A stretch of 64,000 nt of DNA from JAWWOL01 sp963797535 (GTDB taxonomy: Bacteria > Actinomycetota > Actinomycetes > JAWWOL01): NCBI GenBank assembly GCA_963797535.1, contig CAWCPQ010000001.1:1922001-1986000 (forward strand), in the 5' to 3' direction. The notes under the pieces are model-generated. The model made no database searches and was not told the origin of the DNA. It worked only from the letters and a program-made list of their open reading frames with translations. This document shows, piece after piece, positions 16,143 through 26,553 of the stretch (positions are counted from its first letter, which is position 1; the number at the start of each line of letters is the position of its first letter). Both the position numbers and the translations under genes were made by a program.

Positions 16143-16397
16143 GGTGGTCTCCTCCTTGGCGGGCGTTTCGTTCCTGGTCAGGGCCACGCACAGGGCGCCG
16201 GCGTGGGCGAGCACGCCGGCGGCGTGCCTGATCTGCTGCCGGTTGCTCAGGCCGGGCAGCTCGGCCAGGAACTCGGCCCGATAGCGGTCCCGCACGGTGC
16301 CCTTCGGCAGGCACCGGGCGGCCAGGCACACCGTCCGCGACGGCCAGAACGCGGCCGCTGTCGGAGCGTCCCCGCGGTCGTGCTCGACCGTGCTCAC
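15951..16397 (-). CDS. PadR-companion helical protein fused in frame to a Cys-rich small protein
   Basis: The reading frame starts at GTG 16397, overlapping the padR stop (GTGA), and encodes 148 residues. The first ~85 (CLPKGTVRDRYRAEFLAELPGLSNRQQIRHAAGVLAHA) resemble the short helical protein usually encoded after padR in Actinobacteria. The rest starts at an internal Met (16142) preceded by an excellent AAGGAGGAGACC ribosome site. It resembles a separate small zinc-ribbon family (CGLNLHHEWEW, then CYRCGKD). Two genes may therefore be fused in frame, or both the fusion and a free 63-residue protein may be made. Confidence 0.7.
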   Translation of the reverse strand: MSTVEHDRGDAPTAAAFWPSRTVCLAARCLPKGTVRDRYRAEFLAELPGLSNRQQIRHAAGVLAHAGALCVALTRNETPAKEETTMETHTVSRLVLCGLNLHHEWEWHATEDGNRYRQCYRCGKDDDEVNQRPRGDGKRMPPRAGHLG

Positions 16398-16729
16398 GGT
16401 TGATCCCGCAGCGGAATCGGTTGGGAGGTCGCCCGGCGCCCGGAGTAGGCGCCGGCCAGTGCCTGCCGGGCCAGCTCCACCCCCGAAGCCGTCAGCCGGT
16501 AGTAGCGGCGCGCCGGCCGGCCCTGCTCCCGGGGATCGATGCTCTCCCACCGCGACTCGATCCAACGCACCCCCTCCAGCCGGGCCAGGATCGGGTGGAT
16601 GGTGCCACTGGGCAGGCCCGCCTCCGCGCCGATCTCCACCCCGTAGCGCTCCCGGGACGGCTCGGCGAGCAGGGCACGCAGCACCCGCTGGGTGGGAATC
16701 GTCATCCGAGGGCTCCGCATAACGCCCAT
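16394..16729 (-). CDS. PadR-family transcriptional regulator
   Basis: This is a winged-helix repressor of 111 residues. The DNA-binding region VLRALLAEPSRERYGVEIGAEAGLPSGTIHPILARLEGVRWIESRWE is classic PadR, followed by GRPARRYYRLTASG and a short C-terminal dimerisation helix. It is the first gene of a two-gene unit with the fused companion. Its upstream region holds TAGAGT just before the ATG, so the transcript may be leaderless; the regulated target is not visible. Confidence 0.93.
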   Translation of the reverse strand: MGVMRSPRMTIPTQRVLRALLAEPSRERYGVEIGAEAGLPSGTIHPILARLEGVRWIESRWESIDPREQGRPARRYYRLTASGVELARQALAGAYSGRRATSQPIPLRDQP

Positions 16730-16779
16730 AGTCGTACTCTACCTAGGGGCGGTCAAGCCCCCGACCGCCAGTGTGCGGG

Positions 16780-17265
16780 TCAGCAGGTGTCGCAGCGCAG
16801 CGCCGCATGGGCGGTGACGGTGAGCGGCACGCCATCTGCGAACTTTCGGTCGACTACGCCGAGGATGCTGACCAGCGGCAGCCGAACGGTGTCGCGGGCG
16901 ACGACGGTCACCCGGTCGGCTCCAGTGGCCGTGCACTCGCCGGTCTCGTCGTCGGGATACCCGGTCATGGCCAGGCTGTCGAAATGCGTTGCCAGCTGGT
17001 TGGCGCTGGCATAGTCGTCCACTGCTTGGCAGATGTTGCCGTCGAGCAGCAGATTGCCTCGTTCGGTGCCGGTGTACAGCCCGTGGCCCGACACCCGCTG
17101 CGCCGACGCAAGCGCAGCACCGTCAGCGGCGCTCTGCAACGACCGCCGGGCAAGGTAGAACTTGGACGCGTCGGCCACGACCATGATCAGGGTCGCCGCG
17201 ACGAGGAAGTAGAACGCAATCAGCGGGATCATCGACCCCTCGTCGCGGGTGTGGTCGCGACTCAT
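16780..17265 (-). CDS. TadG/TadE-like pilus minor protein
   Basis: This is a 161-residue Tad system protein with a short basic/acidic N-terminus (MSRDHTRDEGS), a TM helix (MIPLIAFYFLVAATLIMVVADAS), and the DASKFYLARRSLQSAADGAALASAQ motif typical of TadG/TadE-like (Flp-assembly) proteins. The remainder is extracytoplasmic, with two Cys pairs likely forming disulfides. ATG 17265 overlaps the preceding gene's TGA (ATGA). It is the last gene of the Tad operon. Confidence 0.88.
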   Translation of the reverse strand: MSRDHTRDEGSMIPLIAFYFLVAATLIMVVADASKFYLARRSLQSAADGAALASAQRVSGHGLYTGTERGNLLLDGNICQAVDDYASANQLATHFDSLAMTGYPDDETGECTATGADRVTVVARDTVRLPLVSILGVVDRKFADGVPLTVTAHAALRCDTC

Positions 17266-17696
17266 GGGCAGGTGTCCGGCGCTACTGCGAACCGGTCGAC
17301 GACTTCGTCGTGGCTGCCGGTGATCGGGATGCGGGCCAGCTTTCGGTCCAGCGCCGCCAACCCCGGCAGGACAGCGTCGACGGTGAGGCGCACGTGCAGG
17401 GTGCCCGTACCGGGGCAGCACGAGTTGTCACACGAGAACCTCAGCGCGTCATCGGCGAAGTCGACACCCTGGTCGTGCCCCGCGAGCCGCGCGGCCAGCA
17501 GCGCTCGCTGACCGCGATCGGATCCCGCGGGAGCGCTGACCCACGCCCTGCCGGCAGCTCGAGTGGCTGCGGAGACGGCAAAAGCCGTGCGCTGTACGGC
17601 AAAGAGGCTGATCACCAGATAGGCGAGCGGGATCATCAGGAGTAGGCCGAGCCAGATGAACTCGATGATGGCCGTGCCCTCGTCATCGTCCGTCAC
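17262..17696 (-). CDS. TadE-like pilus protein
   Basis: This 144-residue TadE-like pseudopilin has a short acidic leader (VTDDDEGTAIIEFIWLGLLLMIPLAYLVISLFAVQRTAFAV) where the conserved Glu of the helix is present (IIEF). It has a C-terminal extracytoplasmic domain with CDNSCC. The start is a GTG at 17696 overlapping the previous stop (GTGA). It lies between the other two TadE/G-like genes. Confidence 0.88.
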   Translation of the reverse strand: MTDDDEGTAIIEFIWLGLLLMIPLAYLVISLFAVQRTAFAVSAATRAAGRAWVSAPAGSDRGQRALLAARLAGHDQGVDFADDALRFSCDNSCCPGTGTLHVRLTVDAVLPGLAALDRKLARIPITGSHDEVVDRFAVAPDTCP

Positions 17697-18076
17697 CCGC
17701 CCTCCTGCAACGCATGACCCCGGACGTGCACGGTACGGGCGCTGCCCCACATGCCGATCAACGGCAACGGCGCGGACACATCGACCTCGACTGCAGGCAC
17801 TCCCCCGACATCGACAACGCTTGCCTTGACGCCGGCGGCAAATCGACCAGCGAGCTCTGTGCTGATGATCGCCCTGGTCTGCTCGGCCGCAGCGCCGGAG
17901 TGGTCGCTGAGGTCGGCGTTGGCCCCGTACCGGGCACCTTCAGCCGCAGCGGACGACAGCACGTTTCGGACGTGCAGCGCCACGCCGAGCTGGACAACCA
18001 TCAGGAACAGCAGGGTCAAGAGTCCGGCGAGCAGCACGAAGTCAACGGGGGCTGCGCCGTCGTCGCCCTCGGTCAC
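17693..18076 (-). CDS. TadE-family pilus protein
   Basis: This is a 127-residue minor pilin-like protein. EGDDGAAPVDFVLLAGLLTLLFLMVVQLGVALHVRNVLSSAAAEGARYGA matches TadE: a charged leader, a hydrophobic helix, and the N-x-L-x-x-A-A-x-x-G-A-R-Y segment. It lacks the usual Glu, having Asp (VDF) at that place. GTG 18076 overlaps the stop of the pilin-like gene. A longer frame to 18295 is in-frame shadow without ribosome site. Confidence 0.88.
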   Translation of the reverse strand: MTEGDDGAAPVDFVLLAGLLTLLFLMVVQLGVALHVRNVLSSAAAEGARYGANADLSDHSGAAAEQTRAIISTELAGRFAAGVKASVVDVGGVPAVEVDVSAPLPLIGMWGSARTVHVRGHALQEGG

Positions 18077-18276
18077 TTCGGAGAGACACTGTCGAGTGCT
18101 TGGTTCAGCAGGTTGCCGAGCTTGTCCCCTGCCGCGGTCCACAGAACGGCGACCAGGCCAGCGGTCATGAGCGTGATGAGCACCCAGCCGGGAACGTCGC
18201 CCTCGTCGTTCCCGGGGGTGGTGATGCGGACGTAGGCCGCGGTCATGAGGTGTCGCACCTTGTTGCGGAGCGGCAT
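18073..18276 (-). CDS. Small Flp-pilin-like membrane protein
   Basis: This is a 67-residue protein encoded between tadC and the tadE-like genes. It has a charged N-terminal third, a segment NDEGDVPGW, then a hydrophobic helix (VLITLMTAGLVAVLWTAAG) and a short amphipathic tail. The position and layout fit the structural pilin or a pilin-like subunit of actinobacterial Tad systems, although the canonical G-x4-EY processing site is not present. The ATG is preceded by AGGAGAAACGAAG. Confidence 0.75.
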   Translation of the reverse strand: MPLRNKVRHLMTAAYVRITTPGNDEGDVPGWVLITLMTAGLVAVLWTAAGDKLGNLLNQALDSVSPK

Positions 18277-18330
18277 CTTCGTTTCTCCTGTTCATTGAGT
18301 TGTGCGGTCGGGGCGAAAAGCGGGCGATGG

Positions 18331-19272
18331 TCAGGGCACGCCGAAATTGAGGCCGTACAGGCCTGGGAAAAGCAGGAACAGCACAGTGACCGGCAGGATC
18401 AGAAAGACGACCGGAATCATCATCGCGATCTCCTTCTTGCCGCTCGCGTCCATCAGCGCGCGCTTTCCGCTCTCGCGGACGTCGACCGCCTGGGCCCGCA
18501 GCACCTCGGCCAGGGGCGTGCCACGCTCGACAGCGACAGCAATCCCGTCCACGAAGCGAGCCAAGGCTGGCAGGGTTGTCCGGGCAGCAACCGCGTCCAG
18601 CGCAGCCACCAGTGGCATGCCTCCGCGCGCGTCGTCGAGGGCCTTGCCCAGCTCCCGAGCGAGCTCGCCGCCACTGAGCCGGGTCACCCGTTCCAGCGCG
18701 CCGACCGGGCTCTCGCCGGCGGACACTGCGAGGGCCAGAAGCTCTGCCACCGTTGGGAACTCGGCCGTCATCCGCTCCTCGCGCGAGCGCACCTGGTGGG
18801 TCAGCCAGCGGTCACGGGACAGCACTCCGGTGACGGTCGCCACCAGGCAGAGCAGCAACAACGGCAAAGGCGAGGGGTGCGCCGAGCGCGCAATGAGCAC
18901 CAGCATCAGCCCTATGCCGATCAGCAGGCCAGCGGCTCCCCAGATGACCTGCTCGACCCGGAACTCCTCCACGGTCATCGACAGACCGGCCTGCTCGATC
19001 CGCCGCTTGACCGAACCCGCACCGCCCAGCACTCGCTCGATCAGCTTGACTGCATCCCCGAGGACCGGCCGCAACAACCGTTCGATCGTCGGAAATGGCG
19101 TGACCACACGGGTTGCGGTGATCAAACGGGACGGCCGCGCGGTGTCGTTGACGTAGGGCCCCAGCCGGCTTTCAAGACGTGGCCGGCGAAACGGCGGCGC
19201 AGACCGTACGGCCAGCACGACACCGGCTGCGGTGCAAGCACCGAGAACCGCGCCAGCAGCAGCGGGCGTCAT
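18331..19272 (-). CDS. tadC: Tad pilus platform protein TadC
   Basis: This is a type II secretion F-domain protein, 313 residues. An N-terminal TM pair is followed by the cytoplasmic GspF helical domain (ELLALAVSAGESPVGALERV, then LARFVDGIAVAVERGTPLAEVLRAQA, with SGKKEIAMMIPVVFLILPVTVLFLLFPG at the C-terminus). The C-terminal signature is typical of TadC rather than TadB. Its ATG overlaps the tadB stop by 4 bases. Confidence 0.93.
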   Translation of the reverse strand: MTPAAAGAVLGACTAAGVVLAVRSAPPFRRPRLESRLGPYVNDTARPSRLITATRVVTPFPTIERLLRPVLGDAVKLIERVLGGAGSVKRRIEQAGLSMTVEEFRVEQVIWGAAGLLIGIGLMLVLIARSAHPSPLPLLLLCLVATVTGVLSRDRWLTHQVRSREERMTAEFPTVAELLALAVSAGESPVGALERVTRLSGGELARELGKALDDARGGMPLVAALDAVAARTTLPALARFVDGIAVAVERGTPLAEVLRAQAVDVRESGKRALMDASGKKEIAMMIPVVFLILPVTVLFLLFPGLYGLNFGVP

Positions 19273-20129
19273 CGCAGCACCCTGGCCTCGGTGGGGAGCC
19301 TCGCGATACGAATCATCACCCGGTAGGCGACGAACGACAGGGCCGCGCCAATGAGCAGAACGAAGGCACCCGTTGCGCTGTTGTAGGCGCGGACAGCCTC
19401 CGGCCGCAGCGCCAGCAGGCCGAGCATCAGCCAGGGTGCCGCCAAGGCCAGCCTCGCCGCGTTGACAGTCCAGCCCTGACGGGTCTCGAGCTCGGCTCTG
19501 GTACGGGCATCCTCGCGCAGGAAGGACGACAGCGTGCGCAGGAGCCGGCCGAGGTCACTGCCGCCGACCTCACGGGCCATGCGGACCGACTCGATGATCC
19601 GGTCCCCCACCGGGTCGGCCAATGTTGCCTTCAACCGGTCGATGGACTCGTCGAACCGGCCGGACATCCGGTAGTCCTCACCGAAGCGGACGAACGGCGC
19701 CCGCAGCACCTCGGGGCCTCGTACCCCGATCTGGGCAATGGCCTCCGGCAGCGACAACCCGGCCCGTACCGCAGATGCGAGGTTGTCGACGACCTCCGGC
19801 CAGACATCGCGCAGCTCGGTGCCGCGTTGGCGCTGACGCCATCGCAGCAGTGCGAGGGGTGACCAGGCTCCAAAAACGCCGAAGCACAAGGCAATCGTGG
19901 GCGAGAGGCTTACCACGAGGATGGCCAGAAAGACGAACAGGCCGATGCCCACGCACGCGGCAACGATCTGGGTGGGGGTGACCGACTCGACGCCGGCCTG
20001 GGCGATCAGGTCGCCGAGCTCGACCCGCCAACGCGACTCGACCTTCCTCTTCGGCGTCGGCGCGACGGTGGCGGCTCGCCAGATCAGCAAGGTGCCGAGT
20101 CCGAACATCAGGCCGATGACGAGGCCCAT
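19269..20129 (-). CDS. tadB: Tad pilus platform protein TadB
   Basis: This is the second GspF-domain platform protein, 286 residues, with an N-terminal TM helix, a central pair (IGLFVFLAILVVSLSPTIALCFGVFGAW), the cytoplasmic domain with LPEAIAQIGVRGPEVLRAPF and LRTLSSFLREDARTRAELETRQ, and a C-terminal pair of helices. Its start codon overlaps the last base of tadA. TadB and TadC are thought to form the inner-membrane platform on which the TadA ATPase acts. Confidence 0.93.
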   Translation of the reverse strand: MGLVIGLMFGLGTLLIWRAATVAPTPKRKVESRWRVELGDLIAQAGVESVTPTQIVAACVGIGLFVFLAILVVSLSPTIALCFGVFGAWSPLALLRWRQRQRGTELRDVWPEVVDNLASAVRAGLSLPEAIAQIGVRGPEVLRAPFVRFGEDYRMSGRFDESIDRLKATLADPVGDRIIESVRMAREVGGSDLGRLLRTLSSFLREDARTRAELETRQGWTVNAARLALAAPWLMLGLLALRPEAVRAYNSATGAFVLLIGAALSFVAYRVMIRIARLPTEARVLR

Positions 20130-21379
20130 CAGACCTGCTCGAAGGCGTCGAACTCGGAGTAGGGCCGCAACAACCGGGCCAGGTCGTAGCCAGCCGCCTC
20201 GAACCGGTCCTGGTGCGGCGGCCAGCCGTCGGCACGGGCAAGGCGACCGTCAACGGTGTGGAAGATGTCGGCCGTCTCGACGACATCACCTTCAACTCTG
20301 CCTGGTACGGCGACGATCTCGCGCAGCTTGCGATGCCCGTGCACGTCGCGAGCAACGTGAACCACGAGGTCGACACTGGCGGCAACCGTTGGTACGACGA
20401 AGTTGTGGCTGACGTTCTCGCCCGCCAGCAACGGCAGCGTGCACATCTTGGTGATGGCTTCCCTGGCCGAGTTGGCGTGGATCGTGCACATGCCGGGCAA
20501 TCCACTGTTCAAGGCGATCAGCAGGTCCAGGCACTCTTCCTGACGCACCTCGCCGACGATGATGCGGTCGGGTCGCATGCGCAGGGCTTCCTTGACCAGC
20601 CGGCGCAGGCGTACCTCTCCGGTGCCTTCGAGGTTGGCCTGCCGGGTCTGCATCGAAACTACGTCGGGCAGCGGCACCTTGAGCTCGAAAACTTCCTCGC
20701 AGCTCACCACCCGCTCGCGGGCAGGGATCGCAGCAGCCAGGCAGTTGAGCAAGGTCGTTTTCCCGGCCTGAGTTCCTCCGGCGACGATGATGTTAAGGCC
20801 CGCACCTACGGCGGCTTCGAGGAAGTCAGCCGCGGGCCGGGTCATCGTCTCCAATGCCACCAGCTCGTCCAGGGCCGCCGCAGTGAGGACGAACTTGCGA
20901 ATGTTCACAGACCAATGAACTCGGGTGATGTCCGGGATCACCACGTGGAGACGGCTGCCGTCGGGCAGCATCGCGTCGACGAACGGGGTCGAGAGATCGA
21001 CCCGGCGGCCGGAGGTCTTCAGCATCTTCTCGACCAGGTCACGGACCTCGGCGTCGGTGAGAATGATCGTGGTCAGCTCGCTGCGCCCACGGCGAGCGAT
21101 GAACACCCGGCCGGGGCCGTTTATCCAAATCTCCTCGATCGTCGGGTCCTCGAGCAACCGCTGCAACGGACCGAACCCGGCTACCGAGTCGTAGATGACC
21201 CGCGCCGTGTGAAGCCGGTCCTCCAACGGCGGCAGCGCGCCGTCGAGGCCGCGTTCCTCGTACTCCGCTATGACTTCATCGATCAGCCGACGGACAGCCT
21301 GCGGCTCGTTGGTCGGGTCGATCCCACGTCGCCGGACGAGCTCGCGCACCTCGTCCTCAACCACCGTGCTCGCGTTCAC
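20129..21379 (-). CDS. tadA: Tad pilus assembly ATPase TadA (CpaF family)
   Basis: This is a hexameric secretion ATPase of the VirB11/PilT class that powers pilus assembly. The 416 residues have an N-terminal helical domain (VVEDEVRELVRRRGIDP), IYDSVAGFGPLQRLLEDPTIEEIWINGP, Walker A IVAGGTQAGKTT near 200, the Asp box RMRPDRIIVGEVRQEE, and the His box GMCTIHANSAREA. The GTG at 21379 follows GGGGGT and gives the usual start; the frame open to 21457 is unlikely to be translated. It is the first gene of the operon; no tadZ or rcpC precedes it here. Confidence 0.94.
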   Translation of the reverse strand: MNASTVVEDEVRELVRRRGIDPTNEPQAVRRLIDEVIAEYEERGLDGALPPLEDRLHTARVIYDSVAGFGPLQRLLEDPTIEEIWINGPGRVFIARRGRSELTTIILTDAEVRDLVEKMLKTSGRRVDLSTPFVDAMLPDGSRLHVVIPDITRVHWSVNIRKFVLTAAALDELVALETMTRPAADFLEAAVGAGLNIIVAGGTQAGKTTLLNCLAAAIPARERVVSCEEVFELKVPLPDVVSMQTRQANLEGTGEVRLRRLVKEALRMRPDRIIVGEVRQEECLDLLIALNSGLPGMCTIHANSAREAITKMCTLPLLAGENVSHNFVVPTVAASVDLVVHVARDVHGHRKLREIVAVPGRVEGDVVETADIFHTVDGRLARADGWPPHQDRFEAAGYDLARLLRPYSEFDAFEQV

Positions 21380-21579
21380 CGAACCCCCGTCGGGTCTTAA
21401 CCCGCACTCATCCCCGGTCGCGCTCGCGACGAGTCGGCAGGCTAACCCGACATGCACTTCTCACTCAAGCCTTAGACCACCGGCCTGTGGAAAAGTCACC
21501 CGTTTGGCCTATCAAGGCCCGAGGCCCGGTCAGCGTGTGAAGTCCTGCCGGTGCTGACCGGGACCAGTTACCACGATGC

Positions 21580-22152
21580 TCACGGCGTCGCCGAGGCCGC
21601 CGGGGTGGGAGGAGGGAAGGACGGCAGATCCGCGTGGGCGACGCCCGGAAGCGGGAAGGCCGCCATCTCCGCGTAGGACGGCCCGGCAAACAGGAGAGTC
21701 GCCGCACCGTCGACGACAGTGAGCGCAACGTACCCGGTCTCGCTCTGGGTCGACCCTGGCGGACCCGACCTCACGAGATTCTCGTAGCCTCCGATACCCA
21801 GGCAGATTTCCACTGGCGTGGACGGTGGCAACGACTGCCAATGGTCATCGGGAGCCGACCCCTTGGGCCCGTCAAGGGTCGTGAACCATCGGTCGGCGAC
21901 GATGGCGGTGGTATTCACCTGGTACGAGGTATGCGTGTCACCGTATTCACCCAACAGCTTTTGGGCGGCTGCGCTGCAGGCGGTTGGCGTGGGGACAGTC
22001 GCAGCGGGAGAAACGTGCGCCACGCTGGTGGCTGCGGGCCTTGGTGGCGACACCCCGGCCGCAGGCTTCGCCGACGCCGAAGCGCAGGCCGAGGCTGTCA
22101 GGACAACGACCATCGCCAGTCCGAGCATGGAGCAGCTGCTGGGAGTTCCCAA
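21580..22152 (-). CDS. Putative lipoprotein of unknown function
   Basis: A signal-peptide-like helix (MLGLAMVVVLTASAC) ends in a lipobox Cys, followed by an Ala/Pro/Ser/Thr-rich linker and a globular region of about 130 residues with a single Cys. The frame opens at a TTG (22152); an in-frame ATG at 22128 begins the hydrophobic stretch directly. The n-region lacks basic residues, which weakens the secretion prediction. I do not recognise the domain. The C-terminus is Pro/Ala-rich. It lies upstream of tadA on the same strand but is not coupled to it. Confidence 0.6.
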   Translation of the reverse strand: MGTPSSCSMLGLAMVVVLTASACASASAKPAAGVSPPRPAATSVAHVSPAATVPTPTACSAAAQKLLGEYGDTHTSYQVNTTAIVADRWFTTLDGPKGSAPDDHWQSLPPSTPVEICLGIGGYENLVRSGPPGSTQSETGYVALTVVDGAATLLFAGPSYAEMAAFPLPGVAHADLPSFPPPTPAASATP

Positions 22153-22216
22153 GACAGATCCGCCCTGTTCTGCCGGTGGCGTGCACTGCGTGAATCCTAC
22201 GCAGATGACACCCCGG

Positions 22217-23005
22217 TCAGTTCGTGGCCGGTGCAGGGTGCGCGACCTTGCGCAGCGCAGCCCAGGTCTCGGGCGTCGTGGTGCCGGTGACGGTCAGGCC
22301 CTGCTGCTGCTGGAATGCCCGTAGCGCCGTCTCGGTCTTCGGTCCGAAGTCGCTGTCCACGTCGAGGCTGTTGCCGGCGTGGTTCAGCGCGCGCTGGATG
22401 TCCGCCACCTTCGAGCCATCGGCGCCCTCGGCCAGCAGCGGCGACTTCTCGGCCGCGGTGAGGTCCACGGTCCCGCCACCCGACATGGCTTTACGGACCT
22501 GGTCCAGGTAGGCGTCCATTGGGAAGTGCGCTCCGGGGTCGGTGTGGTCCGACTTCTTGAACGCGGCCGTGACGTTGGCGTGCGTGGTGATGCCGGACTT
22601 GCCTGCGATCAGGTCGTCCGACGACAGGAACGTGATCGGGATCCCGCGGCGCTGGCAAATCTCCGCGACGAGCGCCGCCGACCGGGCCAGCGTGGCGACC
22701 GATCCCGGCTTGGCCCAGTCCTCCGCCGTGAACTTGGCGAAGCCGTCGTGCTCGATCCCGATGGAGCCGTGGTTCGGCGGCGCGTGGAAGGCAACCACGT
22801 CCTCCGCCACGCAGTGCTCAATCGAGTCCGCGTCGACGACATAGTGCGCCGAGGTCCCAGTCGTTGGCTCGGCGAAAAAGCTCGCCACCTGGGCTGCCGA
22901 GCTCACGCCCACCGCGACCTCTTCGTCATGAATGACGATGCGGGTGATGGTTCCGTTCGCGCCGCCGCGTGCCGTAGCGAGCTTGGTGACAGCTATCTCG
23001 GCCAT
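22217..23005 (-). CDS. N-acetylmuramoyl-L-alanine amidase with peptidoglycan-binding domain
   Basis: This zinc amidase cleaves between MurNAc and the stem peptide. The Amidase_2/PGRP domain (about 15-165) shows the zinc residues in TRIVIHDEE, IGIEHDGF and HTDPGAHFP. The C-terminal PG_binding_1 repeat is LLAEGADGSKVADIQRALNHAGNSLDVDSDFGPKTETALRAFQQQQGL. The ATG at 23005 follows GGAGGAACGAC; an upstream frame to 23092 lacks a ribosome site. No signal peptide or TM is visible, so export is unexplained; phage endolysins have this layout, but no other phage gene is nearby. Confidence 0.9.
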   Translation of the reverse strand: MAEIAVTKLATARGGANGTITRIVIHDEEVAVGVSSAAQVASFFAEPTTGTSAHYVVDADSIEHCVAEDVVAFHAPPNHGSIGIEHDGFAKFTAEDWAKPGSVATLARSAALVAEICQRRGIPITFLSSDDLIAGKSGITTHANVTAAFKKSDHTDPGAHFPMDAYLDQVRKAMSGGGTVDLTAAEKSPLLAEGADGSKVADIQRALNHAGNSLDVDSDFGPKTETALRAFQQQQGLTVTGTTTPETWAALRKVAHPAPATN

Positions 23006-23104
23006 GTCGTTCCTCCGATCGGGGTCGAGGCATGCGCAATGCCTCTCCCCACGGAGTCTCATCCGACCCTCACCCAGCCGGTAGCCGCACATTCGTGCGA
23101 CCGT

Positions 23105-23722
23105 TCACGCGCTCGCCGCGGCTCGGCTGGCCTTGCGCCGCCTGCGCAACCAGCGCACACCCTCGATCACACCGCCCACCGCGAAGGCGATGACGAAGGC
23201 CAGCACGAGACCCTTCCAGGGCGACTCCTTGAAGGCCTTGCCGCCGAGGTAGCCCAGCCCCGCCGCATAGACAGCCCAGATCAGTCCGGCCACCGCGTCG
23301 AACACCGCGAACTTGGGCCAGTAGTAGCGCGTCAGCCCCGCCGACAGTGCGACCGCCGTCCGACCGCCAGGGATGAACCGGCCAACGATGATCAGCTCGC
23401 CGCCACGCTGGTCGAGCTGCCGCTCGGTCCAGTCCAGCCGGCCCCTGGCCTTCTCACTGCGGAAGAACCGCGCCTTGGCCCGGTCGCCGAACCGATAGCC
23501 GAGGTAGTAGGCGATGTTGTCGCCGGCCCAGGCACCGGCGGCCGCCGCGAGGATGACGAGTGGGAGCGAGAGCTTGCCGTTGGCCGCCACCACTCCGGCC
23601 GTGATGACCGTCGCCTCGCTCGGCACCACCGGGATGATCGCGTCGAGAAGGGCGAACAGCATGACCACGCCGTAGGCCCACAACGATGCTTCGGACACGA
23701 GCTGGGTGAGCTGGTTGAACAT
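23105..23722 (-). CDS. DedA-family membrane protein
   Basis: DedA proteins are inner-membrane proteins related to VTT/TMEM41 scramblases and implicated in recycling of polyprenyl-phosphate or phosphatidylethanolamine carriers. The 205 residues include the re-entrant-loop sequences AWAGDNIAYYLGYRFG and GRFIPGGRTAVALSAGLTRY with the conserved Arg-x3-Pro-Gly-Gly, and four to five hydrophobic helices. The start is ATG at 23722; 23737 is possible. The C-terminus is Arg-rich. It diverges from glgX with about 90 bases between. Confidence 0.93.
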   Translation of the reverse strand: MFNQLTQLVSEASLWAYGVVMLFALLDAIIPVVPSEATVITAGVVAANGKLSLPLVILAAAAGAWAGDNIAYYLGYRFGDRAKARFFRSEKARGRLDWTERQLDQRGGELIIVGRFIPGGRTAVALSAGLTRYYWPKFAVFDAVAGLIWAVYAAGLGYLGGKAFKESPWKGLVLAFVIAFAVGGVIEGVRWLRRRRKASRAAASA

Positions 23723-23812
23723 CCGTGCGCCACCCACCCTTCGCTCCAGCCCGGTCAGGCCACCCTACGGGACGGCTTGCTCGCGCCGGACCGATAGGCA
23801 AGGCTGTTCGCA

Positions 23813-25878
<2,066 letters not shown>

Positions 25879-26505
25879 TCAGGTAGTGCGCACGATGTGG
25901 ATGGCGGCGCTGAGCCGTACGGTGCCGATCGGAAGCCCGGTCGAGAACAGCTTGGTGCCGAAGTAGGCGTTCAGCGCCTTCGCGGCAACTGAGTCCAGCG
26001 TCACGGACACGTTCGAGACGCCCAACCGGATCTTGGAGGCGCTGACCTTGGCCTTCGTGAGACCGACATCCAGTACGGGGATCCGCGCGCCCACCTGGTC
26101 GACCCAGGCCGACAGCCGGTGCGATCCCGTGTTCAGCGTGAAGTCGCGGATCGTGAGGGACTTCCCACCTGCCCTGAACGTCAGACCACCGTCGTGGCTG
26201 ATCGAGCCGCTCAGCGTCATCGGGTTGACCCAGCCGCCGACGATCGGGAACTCGAGCCCCGAGGCGCCGACCTTGGTCTCACTCGCCGGGGCGACGCTGA
26301 TGTGGTGGCTGGTCAGCGCCGCAGCGGTCGCCGGATTGAGCTTGAGCATCGTCGTACCGCCCACCGGTACCACCCGGACGGTGCCCGCGGGTACACCGAC
26401 CGAGGGGGTGGCCCCGAAGGCGGTGGTAGTGACCACGGGAACGATCAGGGCGCCCGTCGCGGTCAGGGCTACGGCAGCAGTCGCGAAGCGTCGTGAGGTG
26501 CGCAT
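25879..26505 (-). CDS. Secreted protein, HtaA-like, controlled by divergent ECF promoter
   Basis: This is a 208-residue exported protein with a Sec signal (MRTSRRFATAAVALTATGALIVPVVTTTAFGA). The mature part contains a pattern like HtaA domains (GGWVNPMTLSGSISHDGGLTFRAGGKSLTIRDFTLNTG); I infer the family with moderate confidence. It lacks cysteines. The ATG follows AAGGAGGAACC. It diverges from an ECF sigma gene, and both carry the same promoter motif, so it is probably that sigma factor's target. Its stop abuts the glgX stop. Confidence 0.72.
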   Translation of the reverse strand: MRTSRRFATAAVALTATGALIVPVVTTTAFGATPSVGVPAGTVRVVPVGGTTMLKLNPATAAALTSHHISVAPASETKVGASGLEFPIVGGWVNPMTLSGSISHDGGLTFRAGGKSLTIRDFTLNTGSHRLSAWVDQVGARIPVLDVGLTKAKVSASKIRLGVSNVSVTLDSVAAKALNAYFGTKLFSTGLPIGTVRLSAAIHIVRTT

Positions 26506-26553
26506 GTTCGGTTCCTCCTTGGGGTGACCGACCCGGCGTCGGTCCTCTGCGCC

